Of a stretch of 34,656 nucleotides of DNA, positions 24,862 to 33,187 are shown one piece after another. The notes below the pieces were generated by a model. The model did no database searches. It was not told the DNA's origin and saw only the letters and a program-made list of their open reading frames with translations. Within the stretch, counting starts at the first letter, position 1. Every line of letters begins with the position of its first letter. Source of the stretch: DATJHM01 sp035493895 (GTDB lineage Bacteria > Chloroflexota > Ktedonobacteria > Ktedonobacterales > Ktedonobacteraceae); assembly GCA_035493895.1 (NCBI GenBank), contig DATJHM010000195.1, positions 1 to 34,656 of the forward strand, given 5' to 3'. A program made the position numbers and the translations under genes.

Positions 24862-25980
24862 TTAATAGCGCGAGAGCCACTGCAATTCATTTTTGAGCGC
24901 TTCATAGCGTTGATGCTCCGTTGCACCCGGCAGAGGAAGGGCGAGCTGGATCTGATACAGTGCACGATCGGGCAATACTATCAATCCTCGGCCGGGAACA
25001 TGCTCCGACACGAGAGGAGTATGGCCAAACAGTTCAAAACGTTGTTGCTCGTTCAATTGCAGACCAATTCTGGTCGCGAATATGCTCAACAATTCGGGAG
25101 GCAGGTAGGGCATACTCATCTCGGCACTGCTGACAACCAGATACATACCCATTGTGCGCATCTCTGCCGTCAGCAGTGCCAGCCTCTTTAACGCATTAGC
25201 CGCACCAGTTCGCTCGCTGAACGTATGATAATTGCTGATGATCAGCAGAAATTGCGGCATCTCCAGCCCCTGAGACCACATCTGCGCCAGTGTCGTCTCA
25301 TTCCAGCGCTGATAGGGATACGCTTCCCGCCGACGCAAAAACTCGTTGTTAAAGGTCGCAATAAACTGGTTGAGCTTCTCGTCCGAGCTGCCATCGGTCC
25401 ACATCAGCGTACCATCGCTGGCCCGCAGATGTGGCAATTCCTGAAAAAAGTCGAGCTCATGCAACGGATCAATGATTGCACAACGCAACTGCTCTGGCAG
25501 AAAGCGCGACACCAGCCAGAAGAGCAGCGTTTGCAAAGCGGTCGCTTTCCCGCTATGTGCCGCTCCGACAATCAAGAGCGGTCCCCCAGGAGCAGCGTGC
25601 AGGTCAACCAGGAGCGGATTACTCTGGAGAATTTCTGGTTTATCCAACAATCCCAAAGGAATCTGCATCGATGGCTTTAATTGCTCACGGCTTCGTCGCT
25701 CCAGGATCTCGTGCATGGTCATGGGAATAACTGAGCGCCGCTCATCTGCCTGACGCTGAAAGCTGATTGCTGGCTGCTCCGGTAAAAATAAGACCAGCGG
25801 ATCAGGCGCATGAATCATGTCCGGCGTCGGCAGAGGAGGCGGCCAGTAATGAATATCATCGCGTAGCGCATCCTCTCGCGAATAGGCCGCGCTGATCCGC
25901 TCTATCGTTGCGGTCAACAGATGCTGCGGCATACGAGCCACATTTAAGCCTGGAAGGGCACGTGGTAGAGAATTTGACAT
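24862..25980 (-). CDS. EccC-like second ATPase subunit (FtsK/SpoIIIE superfamily)
   Basis: A 372-residue protein resembling the second ATPase domain of EccC/YukBA, the motor of type VII (WXG100/ESX) secretion. The segment IPLGLLDKPEILQSNPLLVDL followed by the P-loop LLIVGAAHSGKATALQTLL (K145) is the EccC ATPase-2 arrangement. The Ser/Thr after the lysine is Ala (A146), and the Walker B-like strand reads LLIISNYHTF without an acidic pair. Nucleotide binding may persist, but hydrolysis is doubtful. EccC normally carries three ATPase domains; this protein contributes one. It starts 3 bases after the upstream ATPase gene (ATG at 25978-25980, GGAGAT site), so the two subunits are surely co-translated and likely form one complex. 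Confidence 0.8.
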   Translation of the reverse strand: MSNSLPRALPGLNVARMPQHLLTATIERISAAYSREDALRDDIHYWPPPLPTPDMIHAPDPLVLFLPEQPAISFQRQADERRSVIPMTMHEILERRSREQLKPSMQIPLGLLDKPEILQSNPLLVDLHAAPGGPLLIVGAAHSGKATALQTLLFWLVSRFLPEQLRCAIIDPLHELDFFQELPHLRASDGTLMWTDGSSDEKLNQFIATFNNEFLRRREAYPYQRWNETTLAQMWSQGLEMPQFLLIISNYHTFSERTGAANALKRLALLTAEMRTMGMYLVVSSAEMSMPYLPPELLSIFATRIGLQLNEQQRFELFGHTPLVSEHVPGRGLIVLPDRALYQIQLALPLPGATEHQRYEALKNELQWLSRY

Positions 25981-25983
25981 AGG

Positions 25984-28479
25984 TTATATCTCCATGATCG
26001 GTTCTGCAAATGCTGCTGCTATGTCCTTATCGGTCGATGGCTCATGCCGGGGAAAAAGACGCGCTGGCTCTTGCATGCCTGGCTGCATGAAACGTGCCGC
26101 CTGGAAAAGATCGAGCTGATTATCTCCGTGAAGAAAATAGGTGCGCCCGGGTAAGCTAGCGGGCAAAAATGCTGCGTCACCTCTGTAAATCACCGCCTGA
26201 CTCTCCTCGACCGAGGCACAGCGCAAACAGAGCCGATATTGCACCTGATCGCGGATCTGCTCATAGTATCTCGCCTTTCCTGCTACATGTATCTCTTTGC
26301 TGAAAGGGCTACTGGCGACAAAGAGGAGATGAACGCCGAGATCACGACTGACCAATGTCAGTGCCAGCAACTCGTCCAGGAGCACATCAGCAAGTTCCGC
26401 CAGCATCAAACACTCATCGATCAAGATCAGCAGGCGAGGAAATGCTTTCCCTTCGTGCAGACGAGCTTGCCGTCCCGCTATTTCGGCGCGCACCATTGTC
26501 AGAAAGCGCTGGAGCACTGCCGGTGAAGGGTCACGATCCAGATAGCCAAGCGTATGTGGCAATGCGCGAAAAGGAGCAAGCGCCTGCCCTGTTCCCTGAT
26601 CCATGAGCAAAAAGGCCATCTCTGCTGGCCGATATGCCAGAGCAAACGCAAGGAGCAGCGTTTGTAGCAACTCATTTTTCCCTGACCCCGCCTGACCAAT
26701 CAACACACCGTGAGGCCCATCTTTTAGCAGATCAAGATATTGCAGTTCGTCCCCACATTTCATCCCAATCGGGATACGCAGCAAAGGGCTGGCTTTACCG
26801 GTAAAAGAGGGAGCCCGGAACAGTGGGTCCTGCCAGTGCAGTATATTCTGGTTTCCTGTCACATCCAGTGCTGGCGTGAAGAGGGTTCGTAGATCGACTT
26901 GCATGCGTAACTCCGGACGCTTCTCAGGCAACATGCGCAGGCGCTGCATACGTCGACCAAACTCGTGCAAAATCGCTGCTGGATAGATATCGAGCTGCTG
27001 ACAGACCAGCACTTCCGCTGGCTCAGGACGCAACTCATGCAATGTGCCCTCTATCTGGGGAGTAGCGCCTGCCTGCTCAGTCTTACTCTGCTCAGACTGC
27101 GTGAGATCGAGTTTCGCTATCGATGGGAGCGGCGTCGTTTCGGAGAGCATAATATTCGCCGTAGATGCACTATGAAGCAGCAAAAGCGCACTGCTATTTG
27201 CCGGAATACCACTCTGCTGCACGTTGATGCACACAAGAGAAACGCCCAGGCGTGGACCATCATAGAGCGCGCGTGCAAGTTCGGGACGCTGTAAAGGAGA
27301 TACCAGGGGTTGAGATGGCCTCTGTGCCGCCATACGTGATGATGGTGCCTGCGAAGCATAAAATATCGTGTTCACCTCATCTTCAACCTCAAAATAATCA
27401 ACGATGACCACCAGATGCGGAAACTGCATCCGGGCCTCTACCGTGCCAAATGCCTGCGACGAGAGGTCATGCAAAAGCAGCTCTCGCCGTCCTAGCTCGC
27501 GTGAAAGTGCGGCCAGTTGCTCATTCACGGCATGTGTGCCGAGCGCGACCATATGCGGCTGTTGTGCCTCTGTCGTCACATCATAGAGCGGCTCAAAAGA
27601 CTGGGTATGCGGCAATGCGCGCATCCATTGCCAGGTAAGATTCTGTGCCTGTGGTGCCAGCACTACAATACGCACATCTTGAGGAGAGTGATGATACGCC
27701 AGCTGCGCCACCAGACTCTGCACCAATGCCCGCGCACGCGCAAGCAGATGATACGACTCGACAATGGCAACCGGCGCGCGTTTATAGAGTGCTATGGTTA
27801 ACGGAACCGTCAGCGCACGATAGCGAACATGCAGCTCTTGTGCAGACTCAAACTGCCGGACAAGTGATCTGGACAATGTTTCTGTCTGCTCACGCGGTCC
27901 TTCTTGCACCTGAAAGCTGGCTAAGCGTTGCCCCAGGCCAAAACGCAGAGCGAGAAAATCTGGATCACCGGGCCGACGAGCCCATAACAAAGGATCTTGC
28001 TCGTCAAAGCTACGATTGAGCAATGGCGTTACCGTGAGATGTTCATAAGCAGGCGGCACTTCTGTTGGCAAGACTAGCGGGGGAGAAAGCTCCATTTGTG
28101 CCTGACGTTCCTGCCAGTGAAGCATCTGCAAGTGCTTTTCTACCTCCTGTAACTGCTGTTGATACTGATGCTGTGCCTGCTGTGCCGCACGACGGAGGGC
28201 AAAATATCGCACACTATACAGCACGCAGAGGACCACTACAAACACCAGGCTCACAAGCACCACAAACACGAGAAAACCTGACTCTGGCAACATATGTCCA
28301 TAGAATAGTATCATAATACCAATAAACACACTGCACAAACTGGAAAAGATAATACCCAGCAGAGAAAGAGGGGAGGGCGCAATTACTGCTGGTGCACGCG
28401 GCAGTTTCACTGTCTCCTTAGGAATCTCAGGCCAGAAACGTGCTTTGCGCGTAATGAGTGTTGGTAGCTGGTAAGACAA
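25984..28479 (-). CDS. EccC-like membrane ATPase (FtsK/SpoIIIE superfamily)
   Basis: An 831-residue protein resembling the N-terminal part of EccC/YukBA. Two membrane segments (about 39-60 and 67-92) are followed by a Gln-rich coiled coil (97-130). The segment LLWARRPGDPDFLALRFGLG then matches the family's R-x-D-DFL-x-LRxG signature. The FtsK-type ATPase has P-loop GQAGSGKN (595-602) and Walker B LLILIDE (D688-E689). The residue after the P-loop lysine is Asn instead of Ser/Thr. The start is TTG (complement of 28477-28479), supported by AGGAG upstream and by the absence of any suitable ATG. The next gene supplies a second ATPase domain. No WXG100 substrate or other ESX component lies in the window, so the secretion role is inferred from family only. 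Confidence 0.83.
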   Translation of the reverse strand: MSYQLPTLITRKARFWPEIPKETVKLPRAPAVIAPSPLSLLGIIFSSLCSVFIGIMILFYGHMLPESGFLVFVVLVSLVFVVVLCVLYSVRYFALRRAAQQAQHQYQQQLQEVEKHLQMLHWQERQAQMELSPPLVLPTEVPPAYEHLTVTPLLNRSFDEQDPLLWARRPGDPDFLALRFGLGQRLASFQVQEGPREQTETLSRSLVRQFESAQELHVRYRALTVPLTIALYKRAPVAIVESYHLLARARALVQSLVAQLAYHHSPQDVRIVVLAPQAQNLTWQWMRALPHTQSFEPLYDVTTEAQQPHMVALGTHAVNEQLAALSRELGRRELLLHDLSSQAFGTVEARMQFPHLVVIVDYFEVEDEVNTIFYASQAPSSRMAAQRPSQPLVSPLQRPELARALYDGPRLGVSLVCINVQQSGIPANSSALLLLHSASTANIMLSETTPLPSIAKLDLTQSEQSKTEQAGATPQIEGTLHELRPEPAEVLVCQQLDIYPAAILHEFGRRMQRLRMLPEKRPELRMQVDLRTLFTPALDVTGNQNILHWQDPLFRAPSFTGKASPLLRIPIGMKCGDELQYLDLLKDGPHGVLIGQAGSGKNELLQTLLLAFALAYRPAEMAFLLMDQGTGQALAPFRALPHTLGYLDRDPSPAVLQRFLTMVRAEIAGRQARLHEGKAFPRLLILIDECLMLAELADVLLDELLALTLVSRDLGVHLLFVASSPFSKEIHVAGKARYYEQIRDQVQYRLCLRCASVEESQAVIYRGDAAFLPASLPGRTYFLHGDNQLDLFQAARFMQPGMQEPARLFPRHEPSTDKDIAAAFAEPIMEI

Positions 28480-28568
28480 CAGACTTTCTCCTCAACATAT
28501 CCTGACGTCCACACAAATGCTCTGTTGCAAGTAAGTATTCAGAAGCAGCATATAATGCTTCCGCCCGT

Positions 28569-28597
28569 ATAATAACAGGATATATCTAATTATGCAA
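28569..28597 (-). promoter_or_regulatory. Promoter of the EccC-like operon
   Basis: Minus-strand TTGCAT (28592-28597), a 17-base spacer and TATTAT (28569-28574), about 85 bases before the TTG start. Confidence 0.55.
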
Positions 28598-28694
28598 TAT
28601 TTTGCCCTTACTACTACGAAAAATAGGCATAAATGGTTATTCCATTGGGCATGTTTCTCTCACAAGCATTCTTTTATATGCGTATGTGACATAA

Positions 28695-28715
28695 CTTGAT
28701 AGACATGCACTCAAG
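28695..28715 (+). promoter_or_regulatory. HspR operator (HAIR) upstream of clpB
   Basis: CTTGATA-N7-ACTCAAG: the right half is a perfect match to HAIR and the left half keeps CTTGA, with the exact 7-base spacing. It ends 4 bases before the clpB -35 element. Confidence 0.8.
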
Positions 28716-28719
28716 TTTT

Positions 28720-28749
28720 TTGCAGTCAGGTCAGTCATTGTGATATAGT
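28720..28749 (+). promoter_or_regulatory. clpB promoter
   Basis: TTGCAG (28720-28725), an 18-base spacer and TATAGT (28744-28749) preceded by TGA, an extended -10. It lies 47 bases before the ATG, directly beside the HAIR site. Confidence 0.65.
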
Positions 28750-28796
28750 GTGAGCGAGAAACGATAACGCAACACTAAGTGCAAAGCAGGTGCCAT

Positions 28797-31376
28797 ATGA
28801 AAATAGAACGCTTTACTGATAAAGCCCGCGAGGCCATTCAAGAAGCGTCTGCACTGGCCCATCAGTATCATCACGGACAAATTGAGCCCGAGCACTTATT
28901 GACTACGATGCTCCAGCAAGAAGGAGGGATCGTACAACAGGTGCTTCAGAAGGTCGGTAGTAATCCCCAGGCGCTTCAACACAGTATCAAAAGCGATCTG
29001 GAACGTATGCCTCGTGTCTACGGCGCAAGTGAACCAGGCATTTCTACCCGCCTGCGCAAAGTATTAGAGGATGCCTGGGACGAAATGAATACGTTCAAGG
29101 ACGAGTATCTCAGTGTTGAACATTTACTCCTTGCGCTATTCCAGAGCGATAACGCTGCTCGGAGTGCGCTGAACGCCAGCAATGTTTCACGTGAAAAGGT
29201 GTTGCATGCTCTGACGCAAATCCGAGGCGCGCAGAGGGTCACCGATCAATCGCCAGAGGGCAAATATCAGGCTCTGGAGAAATACGGTCGCGATCTGACG
29301 GAACTGGCCCGGCAGGGGAAACTCGATCCGGTCATTGGACGCGATGAAGAGATTCGCCGCGTCATTCAGGTGTTGAGTCGGCGCACAAAAAACAATCCAG
29401 TCCTCATCGGTGAACCCGGCGTCGGCAAAACGGCCATCGTCGAAGGTCTGGCCCAGCGCATGATCAGGGGCGATATTCCCAAAACGTTCAAAGATATGCA
29501 GATCGTGGTGCTTGATCTGGGAGCGCTCGTTGCCGGGGCAAAATATCGTGGCGAATTTGAGGAACGTCTCAAAGCGGTCCTGAAAGAGGTGACCGGCTCT
29601 GAGGGTAGCGTTATTCTTTTTATTGATGAATTGCACACGCTCGTTGGAGCAGGAGCCGCGGAGGGGGCTATGGACGCCTCCAATATGCTCAAACCAATGC
29701 TCGCCCGTGGCGAATTGCATTGTATCGGCGCTACCACGCTCAGCGAGTATCGTAAATACATTGAGAAAGATGCCGCCCTTGAACGTCGCTTCCAGCCGGT
29801 TCTGGTCGATCAACCTTCGGTTGAAAACACAATTAGTATTCTGCGTGGACTCAAACCTCGTTATGAGCTTCATCACGGCGTTCGTATTCAGGATAGCGCG
29901 CTCGTCGCCGCTGCAGTCCTCTCTCATCGCTACATTACCGACCGCTTCCTGCCAGATAAAGCGATCGATCTGATCGACGAAGCGGCCAGCCATCGCCGTG
30001 TTGAGCTGGATAGCACTCCCAGCGAAGTCGATGCGCTGGATCGTCGTATTCGTCAGCTACAGGCCGAGCAGGAGGCCTTAAAAAAGGAAACCGATCAGCC
30101 CAGCCGGGAACGTCGCGAGAAGGTCGATCGTGAGATCGCTAATCTAAACGAACATCTCCATACTCTTCGTCTGGCCCTTGAGCGCGAGCGCGAGCAGGTC
30201 GAAGAGATGCGTCAGCTCAAAAAACAACTCGACGAAGCTCAGGTTGCGTATGATAAAGCCGAACGCAACTATGACTACGAACAAATGGGACGCTTGCTCC
30301 ACGGAACGATCAAAGAGCTACAGCAACGCATCCAGGCGATGGAGGAGAAGCTCACTACGACGAAGGATGCACGTATGCAAAAAGAGGAGGTCGACGCTGA
30401 GGATGTGGCTACTATTGTCTCAAAATGGACCCATATCCCACTCTCCAGACTCCTGGAGGCGGAAGTACAAAAGCTTTTGCACATTGAAGACCGCTTGCGC
30501 CAGCGCGTTGTGGGTCAGGATAGAGCATTGGAGATCGTCGCGGACGCCATTCGCCGCTCGCGAGCTGGTTTGCAAGATCCCCGCCGTCCTCTGGCTAGCT
30601 TCCTGTTCCTGGGGCCGACTGGCATTGGTAAGACGGAGCTGGCCCGTGCTCTGGCCGAGTTTCTCTTCGATGACGAGCAGGCTATGGTCCGTATAGACAT
30701 GTCCGAGTATATGGAAAAGCACACGGTCTCTCGTCTGATTGGTGCACCTCCAGGCTATGTCGGCTATGAAGAGGGGGGACAACTCACCGAAGCGGTACGC
30801 CGCCATCCTTACTGCGTTATTCTGCTGGATGAGATCGAGAAAGCGGCACCGGATGTCTTTAATGTTCTGCTCCAACTTCTCGACGATGGACGCCTCACCG
30901 ATGGTCAGGGACGCACCGTGGACTTCAAAAATACGGTCATTATTATGACCAGCAACGTTGGTAATCAATGGCTGCACGAATATGATGGACTGGACGAGGA
31001 TGAGATTCAGCGCAATATTCGCCTGCGTCTACGTGAAGAGGGCTTTCGTCCCGAGTTTATCAACCGCATCGACGAAACTATTGTTTTCCACCAGCTCAGT
31101 CGCGAGCTGATCAAAGAGATCGTCGATATTCAGATCAATACCCTGCGCCCACGCCTGGCCGAACGCTACATTGACTTACAATTGACAAATCCTGTACGCG
31201 ACTACCTGGCAAGCAAAGGCTATGATCCACAATTTGGCGCGCGCCCTCTCAAGCGAATCATTCAGAAAGAGGTTGAGAATCGTATCGCTCGTGCTATTCT
31301 CGATGGCACTCTTCACGAGAACTCCCACGTCACCCTGGATATCCAGAACGGCGATATTACACTCTTGATCTCATAA
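28797..31376 (+). CDS. clpB: ATP-dependent disaggregase ClpB
   Basis: A Hsp100 AAA+ hexamer that, with DnaK-DnaJ-GrpE, pulls proteins out of aggregates. The 859-residue protein has the two Clp N repeats (about 1-145) and NBD1 with Walker A GEPGVGKT (about 205-212) and Walker B VILFIDE. A full coiled-coil M domain (about 400-525, QAEQEALKKETDQ to MEEKL) separates ClpB from ClpA/ClpX. NBD2 has Walker A GPTGIGKTE (about 606-613) and VILLDEIEKA, and the small C-terminal domain contains FGARPLKR. The frame extends upstream to a GTG at 28779, but the ATG at 28797 gives the conserved MKIERFTDKAREAI start with AGGTG before it. Transcription is probably repressed by HspR through the HAIR site at the promoter. 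Confidence 0.97.
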   Translation: MKIERFTDKAREAIQEASALAHQYHHGQIEPEHLLTTMLQQEGGIVQQVLQKVGSNPQALQHSIKSDLERMPRVYGASEPGISTRLRKVLEDAWDEMNTFKDEYLSVEHLLLALFQSDNAARSALNASNVSREKVLHALTQIRGAQRVTDQSPEGKYQALEKYGRDLTELARQGKLDPVIGRDEEIRRVIQVLSRRTKNNPVLIGEPGVGKTAIVEGLAQRMIRGDIPKTFKDMQIVVLDLGALVAGAKYRGEFEERLKAVLKEVTGSEGSVILFIDELHTLVGAGAAEGAMDASNMLKPMLARGELHCIGATTLSEYRKYIEKDAALERRFQPVLVDQPSVENTISILRGLKPRYELHHGVRIQDSALVAAAVLSHRYITDRFLPDKAIDLIDEAASHRRVELDSTPSEVDALDRRIRQLQAEQEALKKETDQPSRERREKVDREIANLNEHLHTLRLALEREREQVEEMRQLKKQLDEAQVAYDKAERNYDYEQMGRLLHGTIKELQQRIQAMEEKLTTTKDARMQKEEVDAEDVATIVSKWTHIPLSRLLEAEVQKLLHIEDRLRQRVVGQDRALEIVADAIRRSRAGLQDPRRPLASFLFLGPTGIGKTELARALAEFLFDDEQAMVRIDMSEYMEKHTVSRLIGAPPGYVGYEEGGQLTEAVRRHPYCVILLDEIEKAAPDVFNVLLQLLDDGRLTDGQGRTVDFKNTVIIMTSNVGNQWLHEYDGLDEDEIQRNIRLRLREEGFRPEFINRIDETIVFHQLSRELIKEIVDIQINTLRPRLAERYIDLQLTNPVRDYLASKGYDPQFGARPLKRIIQKEVENRIARAILDGTLHENSHVTLDIQNGDITLLIS

Positions 31377-31386
31377 ATTAGCATCG

Positions 31387-31425
31387 AGGTGGGGATACGT
31401 TCCTGGAAAGAGATCATCCCTGCCT
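31387..31425 (+). terminator. Probable terminator after clpB
   Basis: AGGTGGGGAT (31387-31396) pairs with ATCCCTGCCT (31416-31425) over 10 positions, two of them G-U, and a T-rich tract follows. It lies 10 bases after the clpB stop. Confidence 0.5.
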
Positions 31426-31469
31426 TCTCATTTACGCATTTCATTTCCATTTAGATGAGAGGAATAAGC

Positions 31470-32864
31470 ATGCAAACACGAGATGCGCCCCAGGAAAATG
31501 TACATGCACATCTGATCGAGATGATGAGTGCTCTGTTGCTGGAGCTGAACGCGTTGCAAACACTGGTCGCTGAGGATCATGCCGAATCACCAGCCGATCG
31601 GCAAATGCTCCGCGTCGGTCTCCATGAAGCGGAACAGCAGGTACGCGATATTCTGCACCGTATACGTATTTCGGGTGAGGTACTCTTTTCCGCTGCACTT
31701 CAAGGCGTATCACTCCCTGAAGCACTGTCACGCCTTCTCGAAGAGACGGCAGAACAACTGACGCTTTCCAGTCGCGTTACCCTCTCGGGCATCGACGACC
31801 AGTCACGTCCCGCTGATCACACGCTCTCAGCCAGCACAGAACGTCTTCTCTATATCATTGCTCGCGAGGCTCTGGATCAGGTGGCATATCATAATGGTGC
31901 GCGCCGCCTTCGTCTGATCCTCAATTATGGTGCAGAAGAGGTTGAGATGAGTATCGAGGATGACGGCATCAATCTGGCGCTCTTCTCAGAGAGCAATATA
32001 AACCGTCCCGATGAGCCTCTCGCCATGCCCTTTGCGCTACCCGAATCCGCCGATGAGCCTCTGGTTTTTGTACAGGAGGACATCTGGCAAGAACTGCGGC
32101 ATAAGCTTAAACACCTGGGAGGAACGCTCACTATCAGCTCTTTGAGCGAACGTGGTACCCGCGTCACGGCCCGCGTTCCCTATGCCCTGCATACGCACAA
32201 CGAGCCAGTACCAGATCTCTCCGCAACAACAATATCGCCGTCGGAGAGCATCAGCGTGCTCGTCGTTGATCGTCAGGCGGTCATCCGCGCGGCATTGAAG
32301 CGCCTGCTTGAGTCTTATCCCGGGCTACATGTCATTGGTGAGGCCGGAGATGGAGTTCAGGCGGTGAGTGAGACGTTGGAGCTGGGTCCGCAGGTGGTGC
32401 TGCTAGATTCGCAGTTGTCCGAGAATCAGAGCCTGGAAGCACTACGCCAGATCAAACAACTGAATCTAAATACACGCGTGCTGCTCTTCTCTGCTCAGGA
32501 ACGTGAGGAATATCTCTACGAGATCCTGCGCGCAGGGGCTGATGGCTACATTTTGAAAGATATTGCGCCAGACGCATTAGCAGAAGCGGTACGTACTGTG
32601 GCACGCGGCGAGATGCTCATTCAACCCCAGATTGCCAGCCGTTTACTCTCACATGTCGGCAGGGGACGCAATGCCGCGCTTACGACCCGGGAACAGGAGG
32701 TTCTACGCCTTCTGGCACGCGGCTTACGCAATAAAGAGATCGCCGCCCGCCTCTTTGTCAGCGAGCGCACGATCAACTTTCATCTCGCAAACATCTATCA
32801 GAAACTCAATGTCTCCGGTCGCACGGAAGCCCTGAGCAAAGCCCTGGAACAGGGGCTGGTGTAG
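31470..32864 (+). CDS. Fused degenerate kinase-like and NarL/LuxR response regulator
   Basis: A 464-residue protein with the order reversed from a hybrid kinase: a kinase-like part first, then receiver and DNA-binding output. Residues 1-250 resemble a HisKA_3/HATPase_c region, with helical HEAEQQVRDILHRIRIS, then LLYIIAREALDQVAYHNGARR, IEDDGIN and GGTLTISSLSERGTRVTARVP. It lacks the ERxRIARELHD phosphorylation motif, the N-box Asn is Gln, and G1 is weak, so it is probably a ligand- or nucleotide-binding pseudo-kinase. The receiver (about 262-380) keeps the phosphoacceptor Asp in VVLLDSQ and the ILKD lysine, but its acidic pair is D-R. The LuxR helix-turn-helix LTTREQEVLRLLARGLRNKEIAARL ends the protein. 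ATG at 31470 has AGAGGA upstream. Targets are unknown. Confidence 0.85.
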   Translation: MQTRDAPQENVHAHLIEMMSALLLELNALQTLVAEDHAESPADRQMLRVGLHEAEQQVRDILHRIRISGEVLFSAALQGVSLPEALSRLLEETAEQLTLSSRVTLSGIDDQSRPADHTLSASTERLLYIIAREALDQVAYHNGARRLRLILNYGAEEVEMSIEDDGINLALFSESNINRPDEPLAMPFALPESADEPLVFVQEDIWQELRHKLKHLGGTLTISSLSERGTRVTARVPYALHTHNEPVPDLSATTISPSESISVLVVDRQAVIRAALKRLLESYPGLHVIGEAGDGVQAVSETLELGPQVVLLDSQLSENQSLEALRQIKQLNLNTRVLLFSAQEREEYLYEILRAGADGYILKDIAPDALAEAVRTVARGEMLIQPQIASRLLSHVGRGRNAALTTREQEVLRLLARGLRNKEIAARLFVSERTINFHLANIYQKLNVSGRTEALSKALEQGLV

Positions 32865-32950
32865 ACGCTATGTAAACCCGGTAGTGGCACGGTGGAGTGG
32901 AACGCAACTGTGCCTGCGAACTCGCTCGACCCCTCTCGCCCTTGAGAGGC

Positions 32951-33017
32951 AATGTCACGGAAAGAAGGCGCATCTCCGATCAATCCCGTAGAGTCGCCGC
33001 TTGTCTGCAATGTCACG
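32951..33017 (+). repeat. Outer left repeat units
   Basis: AATGTCACG recurs at 32951, 33009 and 33067, exactly 58 bases apart. The unit at 32986-33017 is a 32-base core (CCGTAGAGTCGCC to AATGTCACG) identical to the core of the left terminal repeat at 33044-33075. The first copy is degenerate, keeping only its inner end. The two spacers are 26 bases each and differ in sequence. Confidence 0.9.
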
Positions 33018-33043
33018 GAGATAAGGGGAATTTCTTCTCGTTT

Positions 33044-33083
33044 CCGTAGAGTCGCCGCTTGTCTGCAATGTCACGTAAATAAG
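33044..33083 (+). repeat. Left terminal inverted repeat of the IS
   Basis: The 40 bases beginning CCGTAGAGTCGCC and ending TAAATAAG match the reverse complement of 34570-34609 with three differences. Confidence 0.85.
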
Positions 33084-33187
33084 ACGAATCGGCCAGGAAA
33101 TAGGAGGAAAAAGTCCTGATGAGGAGACAAAACAGAAGCCCATCTGTTATCCTATAAAAATCCAAACAAACAGAAAGGGCTTTGTTC

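Larger units (their letters stand above)
28480..28796. other. Divergent intergenic region between the EccC-like pair and clpB
   Basis: This AT-rich 317-base stretch has no gene. It holds the minus-strand promoter for the EccC-like pair, the HspR operator and the plus-strand clpB promoter, each listed separately. The central part (about 28600-28690) shows nothing I recognise. Confidence 0.7.
32865..33187. other. Gene-free stretch with the left repeat array of the IS element
   Basis: Between the LuxR-type regulator and the transposase lie three repeat units at 58-base spacing and a small 6-bp hairpin (CCTCTC/GAGAGG, 32932-32949). Short open frames here only spell out the repeats and are not called. 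A TATAAA near 33154 could serve as a weak -10 for the transposase; no good -35 accompanies it. Confidence 0.7.

Noticed and set aside
28779..28796. Upstream GTG start of clpB
   Set aside because: Six extra residues not found in ClpB; the ATG at 28797 fits the family start MKIERFT-type.
33018..33043. Target-site duplication flanking the IS
   Set aside because: Sequences just outside the 40-base inverted repeats (left ...CTCGTTT, right GGATGGGG...) do not match, so none can be claimed at these boundaries.
32951..33083. CRISPR array (32-base repeats, 26-base spacers)
   Set aside because: Only three units, one degenerate; spacers are short. The same repeat forms the inverted ends of a transposon and appears inverted on the other side. 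No cas genes are present.
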